Below, piece by piece: positions 32,396 to 38,876 of a DNA stretch of 38,876 nucleotides. The stretch spans positions 1 to 38,876 of the forward strand of contig NZ_BIMH01000045.1 in the NCBI RefSeq assembly GCF_004000985.1, given 5' to 3'. A program made the translations under genes and the position numbers. Position 1 is the stretch's first letter. Every line of letters starts with the position of its first letter. The notes beneath the pieces were generated by a model. That model did not search any database. It was not told where the DNA came from and saw only the letters and a list, made by a program, of their open reading frames with translations. This stretch comes from Paenibacillus validus NBRC 15382. Its GTDB lineage: Bacteria > Bacillota > Bacilli > Paenibacillales > NBRC-103111.

Positions 32396-32711
32396 ATGAA
32401 ACGAATGAATTTACGGGACATGTATCCCTTTTTGAAAACGGACGTGTGGGTCGATCTCGATGAAGAAGTGGCGCAGGAAATCCGCCGTTTTGATTTGAAG
32501 GATAACGCATATAGACTGCGCACGTATCGCCATCGGGCGTACTACTCGTTGGATCGGAACGACGGGATCGAGCATGATGCGCTTTTCTTTTCGATTTCCC
32601 CGGAAGAGCAAAGTGGCGATTGCCGAGGCAGAGCAGGTTAATGAGCGGGCGGTTCGCAAGTCGATTGAGCGTGGCTTGAAGCAAATGGAGCGCATTCTCA
32701 AAAATATGTGA
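32396..32711 (+). pseudogene. Sigma-70-like HTH protein with internal deletion
   Basis: The first frame (ATG 32396) gives MKRMNLRDMYPF and continues through YRLRTYRHRAYYSLDRNDGIEHDAL..SPEE, the N-terminal part of a sigma-like protein family common in Firmicutes conjugative elements. It then shifts frame and stops at 32641. The family C-terminus reappears in another frame as AIAEAEQVNERAVRKSIERGL and KQMERILKNM, ending at 32711, which is the sigma-region-4-like HTH. The middle (about 30-40 residues, including the first HTH helix by family comparison) is missing. The gene is therefore disrupted by a deletion of roughly 100 bases that also changes frame. Confidence 0.8.
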
Positions 32712-32836
32712 ATCTCGGTTCGTTCGAGGGTCCGATTTTGCTGCTAAAGTGAACTGATAGGTAGAGGAACTTGTTACGACGGCGGCTGGTTTGGTTGTTG
32801 CCAGCCGCTCATTTTTCATGAGGGAGGCATGTAAGG

Positions 32837-33227
32837 ATGAATCCTGGTCGATATTACGATGCAGAGCACGAAGGCTTTTACTATCAGATGTTGAATGAAA
32901 GGAAAAACAGCGACAGCTACCACCGGGCACTTTTCTATACGCTTGGAATTTCCCAAGAAACCCGCAAGCATATCCGCGATTTGTTCGATTAAGCCCGAAG
33001 GGCTCGCGGCCTCTTGGCAAACGAGCAGTTCCATTCGCGTGAGCCGACTTGCCTTTAATCTGTGGAACGGCTGGACGGAAGAAGGCGCGGAACGCTATTC
33101 CGCTCCTAACGAGTTGTTTGCATGCGGTTACGCCCCTTATTTTTATGAAGCGATCTACCTTCGGTATCCGGAATTTTGCCGCAGTCATGATCAGATTTTC
33201 AAACGGCGGACGGAGCAAATTCGCTAA
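32837..33227 (+). pseudogene. DUF6075-like protein split by a frameshift
   Basis: From the ATG at 32837 (GTAAGG upstream) 51 residues are read, ending YHRALFYTLGISQETRKHIRDLFD and a stop at 32992. The rest of the family-like sequence continues in another frame: IKPEGLAASWQTSSS, RVSRLAFNLWNGWTEEGAE, YFYEAIYLRYPEFCR, stopping at 33227. Together they make one protein of about 125 residues that I know as DUF6075-like, common next to conjugation genes. A small deletion around 32985-32995 best explains the break. Function unknown. Confidence 0.75.
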
Positions 33228-33259
33228 ATGGCCGCTTGTGACGGGAGTGGAATCGGATA

Positions 33260-34877
33260 ATGAAGAAAATCAAAATGAGAACTGTGGTAAGGGACATCAA
33301 ACAGTTGGACAAGCTCCCCAAAGCGATGAAGCGCGTGAATCGTTTAAGGCTTCGCGTTGAGCGGCAGACAGAACATGACAAAGCGCATGGTCAAACTCCC
33401 GCAGCATATGCACAGCACCGCTCCGAATCGACCGTGAAGAAAATGGTGCGAACTCAAATGGGAATGAGCATGCGTGTCAGCAGCAGATTGATTCGACACA
33501 TTCTTAAAAAGCAGACATTACCGAATGGAAATACTGTCCCAGGAAACAAACCCGTTGAAACGAAGCCTGAGCCTTCGGTTACGCCTACATCACGTCAAGC
33601 TCGCAGGCTTCGTCTTCGTAAGCCGATTGATGGCAGATATCTCTTGCATTCAGATCAACAATCAGGAAAACAACGCTTCATACGGAGCCGGGCCAATGCC
33701 CGGCTTTCGCATCGTTCTCGCAAAGACAGGATTCCCAGCCCGGCTCCGAAACAAGTAGTTAAACCAGCCGGGAAAAAGACGCGCGCCGATGCGCCATCGC
33801 ATACAGCAAATGTACGTGCGCCTCGTCGAAATGCGCTCGTGTCTGAAATTGCAGGTCAAACGATCAAGAGGAAAGAACGAACATACAAAATATTGTCTCC
33901 ATATATTAAAACGGGGCAGCGGCTAGGACAGGCTCAAAAGGTTGATCGCGCGGAACTGAAAATGAACGCCGTCGAGACAGCCAAGCGGGCTGCGCAAATG
34001 GCGATGGCAACCCGCCGCACTCTTCAAAGGGCACAAGCTGCCGCGAGACTGAATCTTCGCATTATTAAAATGGTTGTAAGAGCCGCCGCGATGCTTGTCA
34101 AAGGATTGGCGGCGCTTTTGGGGATCAGTAGTTCAGTGATCGTATTGCTGTGCATAGTAATGGCGATAGCCGCCGTTATTTCCTCTCCATTTGGTATTTT
34201 CGTATCCGGCGAAAATACGGATGCTGATGTAAAGCCGCTTTCTCAAATCGTTCAAGAGATGGACGCTGAATTTGAGGCAAAGCTGGAAGAAATACAGAAA
34301 TTCGCTGGAAACGTAGACCGAGTGGAGATCCATTATACTGATAGTGCAGATAACACGCGAATCGATAATTGGGCGGACATTATAGCCGTATTTGCGGTGA
34401 AGACGGTCATGGATACAGAAAACGGAATGGATGTAGTTACGCTTGATTCAACAAGAATCGGTATCCTCCATGAGGTGTTCTGGGAGATGAATCAGTTGGA
34501 ATCCCATGTTGAAACGATTGAACATACGGAAACAGTTACGGTGCAGCATGAGGACGGAAGCTCCAGCGAAGAGACGACGACAAGCTATGAGCGCATTTTA
34601 CATATTACCGTGAATGGCAGAAAAGCGGAGCAACAAGCAGAGGCATACCATTTTACAAACGAACAAATGGATTTGATGAAGGAATTGCTGTCCGCAGAGT
34701 TCCGCCCGCAGATGCTTGCAATACTTGGCAAGGATATGGTTAGTGACTTGACGACGTGGTAGCTGGAATTGGTTCAATAGCATTTGCCTGAAGGCAAAAC
34801 TGGGCAGTGAAGCCGTCCAATTGGCGCTGACCCGTCTAGGCGACCCGTACAGCCAACCGAAAGCCGGTCAGGTATAA
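33260..34877 (+). pseudogene. CD1108/NlpC-P60-type conjugation protein, frameshifted and truncated
   Basis: The main frame (33260-34762, 500 aa) has a very basic N-terminal region, one membrane segment (SSVIVLLCIVMAIAAVISS, about 292-312) and an exterior region with the conserved VEIHYTDSADNTRIDNW and HEVFWEMNQLESHVE stretches, as in the CD1108-type cell-wall hydrolases of Firmicutes elements. It stops at 34762 after DLTTW. A +1 frame continues at once: WNWFNSICLKAKLGSEAVQ, ALTRLGDPYSQPKAGQ, the start of an NlpC/P60 (C40) domain, and ends at 34877 before the catalytic Cys-His region. The wall-opening enzyme is therefore lost, which should impair transfer unless another copy exists. Confidence 0.8.
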
Positions 34878-35043
34878 TAAAAATATACCTTATTTATCAT
34901 ATTTTGGACGATATTTGATAAAGTTTACCTCGAAGAATTTTTATCTATCAGCACTGATCGGACCTCGTTCCAACTCGATAATTGTACTTATACAACCTCC
35001 ACGGTATATATACTAATGGTGGGGTACAGTCCCCTCCTTGTAT

Positions 35044-35394
35044 TTAGAGCAAATAGGCTGCCTGACTTACTTTTTCTGGTAGCCTATTTGTCTCGTCCCG
35101 GTGATCATTCATGGATCGCACTTTGCCATCTAACCTCGCTTGCACGAGTATTCCCGAGTAATTCTTTTTATCCTGCAATACTTGCCCTACGATCGATTGT
35201 AATGCCGAGTGTTCAGAGAATTCTTCTGCGGGGGTTATTGAGACCAGCTTAACTTGGAGGTTCCTCGAACTCTGGCCTTGGAAACCGACTTCTGATCTAC
35301 GAAAGAGCCGATCCACCACGCGCTTCATTATCCGATTCTTACGGAAATAGACGGAGGCCGGCTTTTGCCGGCCTCTCTGATGAAGTATAAACAA
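35044..35394 (-). CDS. Doubtful ORF or gene remnant
   Basis: A 116-residue minus-strand frame downstream of the dipicolinate synthase gene. The middle (NLQVKLVSITPAEEFSEHSAL, SIVGQVLQDKKNYSGILVQ) has a protein-like composition, but I recognise no family, the first residues are encoded by the terminator hairpin at 35354-35375, and there is no ribosome binding site. It may be the remnant of an old gene. Confidence 0.25.
   Translation of the reverse strand: MFILHQRGRQKPASVYFRKNRIMKRVVDRLFRRSEVGFQGQSSRNLQVKLVSITPAEEFSEHSALQSIVGQVLQDKKNYSGILVQARLDGKVRSMNDHRDETNRLPEKVSQAAYLL
35354..35375 (-). terminator. Hairpin downstream of dipicolinate synthase gene
   Basis: GAGGCCGGC and GCCGGCCTC are perfect 9-base inverted repeats around TTTT. 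It lies about 65 bases beyond the stop of the leftward dipicolinate synthase gene and probably ends that transcript, although the T tract on the minus strand is weak. Confidence 0.6.
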
Positions 35395-35439
35395 GTAATG
35401 ACGCCTCTCTAAATAATTCGTTTTACAGCGTTCGCGATC

Positions 35440-36366
35440 TCATAACCCGGAAGAAAAAGCAAGTGAATCCATTTGCTCACGATCTTGACTCCGTTCGTCC
35501 TGGATCAATTGACATAACGTTCTCGCCAATATACGTCCAGCCGTTCTTGGCGCGACCAATCCCGGTAAACTTGGTGCCAACAAGGCCTTGATTCCACGTT
35601 TTTCGGCAAAACGAAAATCAGTCCCACCAGGTTTGGAAGCCAAATCAATAATGATTGCGTGATGCGGAATGCGGGTTAAAACACGAGAAGTAAGGATTTG
35701 CGCCGGAACCGTGTTAAAAATAATATCCACATTTACGCCTTCATCGTACAAATCTTTCGTATAAAACGGCTCAATCCCCATCTCCCATGCACGTGCAAAC
35801 TGCTCCGGTTTCTGCACCCCCGCTTTGACGTGTGCACCCAGGCGCTGAAGCATTCCGGCTAGCGTAAGACCGATTCTCCCCAAACCCAGCACCATACAAC
35901 AGGAACCATGTATGGTAATGTCCGTATGTTGAATGGCCATCAATAAGGCGCCTTCCGCAGTGGGAATGGAATTGTATATGGCAACATCGTCCCTGCTGAA
36001 TAATTCAATCAGATCTATTCCTAGTTCCACGCAAAGGTTCCTCAAGTAAGACTTGGCTATGCCAGTACAGACTTTTGCGTGTTTCGGCAAGCAAGACATA
36101 TATTCCTTGTTCAGCAATAACGTTTCAGATGAAAATGAAGACTCTACTCTGCCATGGTCGTCTGTACCGACAACCGGTAATATCAATACATCAGCATAGC
36201 GAAGCACCTCCCTCGTAAGCTTGGAATGCTGAACTTCAAGAAGTTGTTCGTGCAAATCTTCATAACCGATTACCACAACATTTGCATCCAGGTCTGTGAA
36301 TGACCGAATGATTTCAAGATGTCGGGCATCGCCTCCAAGGAAAACAATATGCAGACCCGTTAACAA
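35440..36366 (-). CDS. spoVFA: Dipicolinate synthase subunit A
   Basis: A 308-residue NAD(P)-type Rossmann protein matching SpoVFA/DpaA. It opens with MLTGLHIVFLGGDARHLEIIRSF, has the DDVAIYNSIPTAEGALLMAIQHTD region, the glycine-rich loop VLGLGRIGLTLAG, and IIDLASKPGGTDFRFAEK and ALLAPSLPGLVAP near the end. With subunit B it makes dipicolinic acid from a dihydrodipicolinate-pathway intermediate in the mother cell, giving spore heat resistance. It starts at TTG after AGGGGGATTTT. In Bacillus, spoVFB follows directly; here no subunit B gene is next to it. It looks intact. Confidence 0.92.
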   Translation of the reverse strand: MLTGLHIVFLGGDARHLEIIRSFTDLDANVVVIGYEDLHEQLLEVQHSKLTREVLRYADVLILPVVGTDDHGRVESSFSSETLLLNKEYMSCLPKHAKVCTGIAKSYLRNLCVELGIDLIELFSRDDVAIYNSIPTAEGALLMAIQHTDITIHGSCCMVLGLGRIGLTLAGMLQRLGAHVKAGVQKPEQFARAWEMGIEPFYTKDLYDEGVNVDIIFNTVPAQILTSRVLTRIPHHAIIIDLASKPGGTDFRFAEKRGIKALLAPSLPGLVAPRTAGRILARTLCQLIQDERSQDREQMDSLAFSSGL

Positions 36367-36402
36367 AAAATCCCCCTACTTTCCTTAAGTATGGATTTAA
36401 AA

Positions 36403-36717
36403 TTAACTAACCTCGTTTACCATCTTTAAAAGCGCATCTGCTCCTTTCATCCCAGGGCAAATTCCGCGTAATTCCGCCTCTGTGGTCACCATATCGAGTG
36501 GGGCATCCAGCAATTGCTCTATTGTTCGTACCCCGGTTGCGCGTCCTGCCACAATGCGGCGATCGTTTAATTTCTCATTTAACAAACGAATATCAAGCGC
36601 TCCGCACATGATATATCCGTGATCGGTTGTGATGGCCAGAAGTGTTGTTTTGGGCAGGGCGACCTCGATACTTATAACCTGATGACCTTCAACTTCAATC
36701 GGTTTCATCATGATCAT
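36403..36717 (-). CDS. yunC: YunC-family (DUF1805) protein
   Basis: A 104-residue protein of the YunC/DUF1805 family, recognised by TTDHGYIMCGALDIRLLNEKL, RRIVAGRATGVRTIEQLLDAPL and the C-terminal GMKGADALLKM. Its biochemical role is not known to me. Three in-frame ATGs lie at the start; 36717 is closest to the AAGGAG site and was chosen, though 36711 is possible. It lies 36 bases upstream of the dipicolinate synthase gene on the same strand, so the two may be co-transcribed. Confidence 0.9.
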   Translation of the reverse strand: MIMMKPIEVEGHQVISIEVALPKTTLLAITTDHGYIMCGALDIRLLNEKLNDRRIVAGRATGVRTIEQLLDAPLDMVTTEAELRGICPGMKGADALLKMVNEVS

Positions 36718-36881
36718 CTATGATGCAACTCCTTTTTTTACACTATATGCCGGGCGTGATATTTGCACCATAGACTGTTGCCCAAATCCGATATTACTTG
36801 TATTCGTTGGAAGCCTTCTCCCCTTTCGCCATATACATGTGTAAATTGGACTTCGATTCAATTCCATGTAATTTTTGAGAT
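36718..36881. other. Gap between cardiolipin synthase and yunC
   Basis: These 164 bases contain the AAGGAG site of yunC next to its start. A minus-strand frame reaching from here to 37048 is a shadow of the cardiolipin synthase gene. No terminator was found, so yunC may be transcribed from the upstream genes or from an unseen promoter. Confidence 0.4.
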
Positions 36882-38336
36882 TTATAACAAAGGAGATAAC
36901 AAACGCGCTGCTTGATCAAGCATGCGCTCGGAAGAAGTACGATGCATATGATCTTCCAAACGATATGGAGTAGCCTCGGCGAGATCCCGTTCGAAACGGT
37001 AACTACGGAGATCGTAGTTGGAAGAACCCACTTCGGCAATCTCGCCATCGATAATCATGACTTTGGCGTGCAATACCCCTTTGTTGTACTGAAACACATT
37101 GATCCCTGCTTCCACGAGTTCGCCATAATACGTACGGCTTGCAGCTCCTGCAACTTTAGGAATCACTTGGCGCGGCACCAGTAATCTCACTCGAACGCCA
37201 CGCGCCGCGGCTGTTTTGATGGCCATCATGATATCCGCATCGGGTATAAAATAAGGGTTGGTCACGTCGATGGTTCGGGTCGCCTGAGTCAGGCAGATGA
37301 AATGCATTTCCCGAATGATCGGAGTAGGCAGCCCGGGATTGCCTTCGAATATCTGTATATAGACGTTATGCGAATCCTTGGACAGGGAAGCTTTTCCCAT
37401 GTGGGTGCCTTCCATCGTTCCCAGCTCCGATCCCCATTCCCATCCGTATCCGGATCGTTCTGTTTTGCCGGTTGGAAATGGATGAATGGCTTTATCGTCT
37501 GACAGTTGAGCCGATTCAGGGATAAATTTTGCCTTTCTCGTTGAATGGAGCATGTCCGGTGACGCCATTTTCCAGTGAGCCTCAAAAACGGCTTTCACAT
37601 CATCCGCTGTTTCGCCGGTTAACCGCATATGAGTGTCGCGCCAAAAACCGACATCCGGCTTCATTCCGGTATACTCGTCCCCAACGTTGATTCCTCCCAT
37701 GAAGGCTTCCTTACCGTCGACGATGACGATCTTGCAATGATCCCGGTATGTCAAGTTGGATAATACCCAGGGGAATCGCAAGGGAAAGATGGTCCTGCAT
37801 TCAATGCCTGCTTCTATCATCCGGCGAATCACATGTTTGGGAAACGACCGGCTTCCCCAGCCATCCCTAATAAAACGAATGTTTACACCGAATAGAGCCC
37901 GTTCAATCAGCACATCTGTGATACGTTTACCGATATGGTCATTCCGGTATATGTAATATTCCAGATCGATTGACTTTTGTGCGGCCTGTATTGATTGAAG
38001 GAGTTTTCCGTAGGTTTCCATCCCGTTCGTGAGGATTTGGACGTAACCGGTACGAAGGCCACTGACAGACAAAGGTTGCAAAGCCCGAGCGATAACAAAT
38101 GCGGAGTGACCATATTCTGGGGGTAATGATATCGGGCTATTGTGCGAAGAAACGAGCTTGTCCCTCCGCATTTTCACAGGATTCGTGACGAACAGGTAAC
38201 AAACGAATCCGATAATCGGTAATACTAGTCCGACTGATATCCAAGTCAACGCTTTGGCGGGGCGGCGCACCTCCCGAACCGCAATGATGATCAATAGTGC
38301 CGTATTTACTAGCCATAATCCTGCTATCCATGCCAA
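36882..38336 (-). CDS. cls: Cardiolipin synthase (phospholipase D family)
   Basis: A membrane enzyme that joins two phosphatidylglycerol molecules into cardiolipin. The N-terminus has two membrane segments (LWLVNTALLIIIAV; WISVGLVLPIIGFVCYLFV). Two HKD catalytic motifs follow: HCKIVIVDGKEAFMGG at about 198 and HAKVMIIDGEIAEVGS at about 421. The frame is open to 38513, but that part overlaps the DUF1657 gene and encodes a hairpin; the TTG at 38336 with GGGAGG 9 bases upstream gives 484 residues, the usual family length. Its neighbour DUF1657 and the spore genes behind it suggest a role in the spore inner membrane. Confidence 0.92.
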   Translation of the reverse strand: MAWIAGLWLVNTALLIIIAVREVRRPAKALTWISVGLVLPIIGFVCYLFVTNPVKMRRDKLVSSHNSPISLPPEYGHSAFVIARALQPLSVSGLRTGYVQILTNGMETYGKLLQSIQAAQKSIDLEYYIYRNDHIGKRITDVLIERALFGVNIRFIRDGWGSRSFPKHVIRRMIEAGIECRTIFPLRFPWVLSNLTYRDHCKIVIVDGKEAFMGGINVGDEYTGMKPDVGFWRDTHMRLTGETADDVKAVFEAHWKMASPDMLHSTRKAKFIPESAQLSDDKAIHPFPTGKTERSGYGWEWGSELGTMEGTHMGKASLSKDSHNVYIQIFEGNPGLPTPIIREMHFICLTQATRTIDVTNPYFIPDADIMMAIKTAAARGVRVRLLVPRQVIPKVAGAASRTYYGELVEAGINVFQYNKGVLHAKVMIIDGEIAEVGSSNYDLRSYRFERDLAEATPYRLEDHMHRTSSERMLDQAARLLSPLL

Positions 38337-38389
38337 GAAAATCAGCCTCCCAATCCTGTCGTCTACGAGGGAATAAAGATAAAGGGGCA

Positions 38390-38423
38390 GCCATGCCGAG
38401 AAGAGATCGGCATGGCCTTTTTT
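38390..38423. terminator. Perfect hairpin between DUF1657 and cardiolipin synthase genes
   Basis: GCCATGCCGA and TCGGCATGGC are perfect 10-base inverted repeats around a 7-base loop, with six T on the plus-strand side. On the minus strand, where the genes lie, the following CCCCTTTATC is only a weak T tract, so partial termination after DUF1657 is likely. Confidence 0.65.
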
Positions 38424-38628
38424 AGAAACCTTTATACTGCGGTTCTTCCTGTTCAATTTGTTGTAACCGTGGAGTGACCTGGTCAATGATGTTTTGTGTC
38501 TGTTGCGCTGCATTTGTGAACGTGGTTTTGGCCTGCTGGTTTTGTGTATTTAACGCAAACTGTTCAAAGCTGGCCTGCGCGCTTTTTAATGAAGCTACAG
38601 CTGTTTTCACTTGAGAAGCTACCGTCAT
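38422..38628 (-). CDS. DUF1657 spore-associated small protein
   Basis: A 68-residue helical protein of the DUF1657 family (TVASQVKTAVASLKSAQAS, NTQNQQAKTTFTNAAQQTQN). Such proteins are frequent in spoVA-type spore operons of Bacillales. The frame is open to 38670, but the ATG at 38628 has a textbook AGGAGGTGATC site, so it is the start. The function is unknown; its neighbour cardiolipin synthase fits an envelope role. Confidence 0.9.
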   Translation of the reverse strand: MTVASQVKTAVASLKSAQASFEQFALNTQNQQAKTTFTNAAQQTQNIIDQVTPRLQQIEQEEPQYKGF

Positions 38629-38876
38629 GTTGATCACCTCCTGAAATGGCATCCGTATATAATATGTCAACCCGTCAGAAAATTAATGAATGGTAAAATT
38701 TGATGATTGGCTATTGTCAGGGGTTAGAGTCTTCCTGAAAAGACTTACCGCAATCTATGCCCTTCTTGGCAATGCTTGAAGCCAGCAAGTACAGCCCAAC
38801 ATAGATAGGAAAAGAATAGGTATGTTTCCAGTGAACGGGGTGGTATAAATCGGCCATTTGTGAAATCGGTTCAGCC
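38629..38876. other. Upstream region of the DUF1657 gene
   Basis: These 248 bases hold no gene I can support. They should carry the promoter for the leftward spore genes; a TATTATATA stretch about 30 bases upstream of the ribosome binding site is a candidate -10 region, but no good -35 or sporulation-sigma pair was seen. Confidence 0.4.

Larger units (their letters stand above)
34878..35439. other. Right edge of the element and unexplained region
   Basis: The truncated NlpC/P60 frame ends in GGTATAATAAAAATATACC, a small inverted repeat (GGTAT/ATACC), beyond which the sequence is AT-rich without recognisable element genes. A hairpin (AAATAGGCTGCC with GGTAGCCTATTT, 35050-35094) lies further on. 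I see no integrase, tRNA or clear att repeat. The element/chromosome boundary is most likely within 34870-35040. Confidence 0.5.

Noticed and set aside
38336..38513. Longer 543-residue form of cardiolipin synthase starting at 38513
   Set aside because: The extension overlaps the DUF1657 gene, is encoded partly by a hairpin and lacks a ribosome binding site; the TTG at 38336 has GGGAGG and gives the normal family length.

Overview
This window looks like part of the genome of an endospore-forming, low-to-mid GC Gram-positive bacterium of the Paenibacillus/Brevibacillus type. The evidence is Firmicutes-style ribosome binding sites (AGGAGG), frequent TTG/GTG starts, a dipicolinate synthase gene, YunC and DUF1657 spore-associated genes, a Spo0E-like protein, and Firmicutes-type conjugation genes (PrgI, PcfB, VirB4, VirD4). 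It falls into three blocks that differ visibly in base composition.

Block 1 (1-7106) is AT-rich and resembles a defence or restriction island. It holds a Dam-type adenine methyltransferase, a convergent HNH nuclease with a winged-helix-like front half, and a divergent, tightly packed three-gene operon: a HerA/FtsK-like ATPase with an N-terminal HTH, a 780-residue SMC-like coiled-coil ATPase with an altered Walker A loop, and a 335-residue protein I do not recognise. I cannot match this trio to a named system, and it is the best candidate here for an undescribed one.

Block 2 (about 7437-34877) is GC-richer and is most of an integrative conjugative element (ICE). Two terminators insulate it from block 1. 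Its order is: parA-parB; two small element genes; a Tad-like (type IVc) pilus operon (CpaB-like SAF protein, two MinD/CpaE-like proteins lacking the Walker lysine, CpaF ATPase, fused TadB-TadC-like membrane protein, pilin-like and pilus-associated proteins); a truncated copper-amine-oxidase-N protein; a Phd/RelE-type toxin-antitoxin pair with its promoter; a probable oriT; MobC, relaxase, PcfB, an ArdC-like protein and VirD4 coupling protein; VirB2-like and VirB6-like proteins; a divergent XRE repressor with palindromic operators; a Spo0E-like protein; then PrgI and VirB4. Behind VirB4 lie a clear class I cyclic-di-GMP riboswitch with its own terminator, a chain of tiny ORFs, and a decaying tail: a sigma-like gene with an internal deletion, a frameshifted DUF6075 gene, and a CD1108/NlpC-P60 conjugation gene that is frameshifted and cut off before its catalytic cysteine. 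No integrase, topoisomerase or prepilin peptidase is in the window, and the right end looks eroded.

Block 3 (about 35440-38628, minus strand) is chromosomal and spore-related: DUF1657, cardiolipin synthase, YunC (DUF1805) and dipicolinate synthase subunit A without an adjacent subunit B.

Overall, the ICE seems to combine conjugation, a Gram-positive Tad-like pilus, c-di-GMP sensing and a sporulation-phosphorelay protein, next to restriction/defence cargo. Functional links between these parts are inference. No tRNA, rRNA or CRISPR array was seen.
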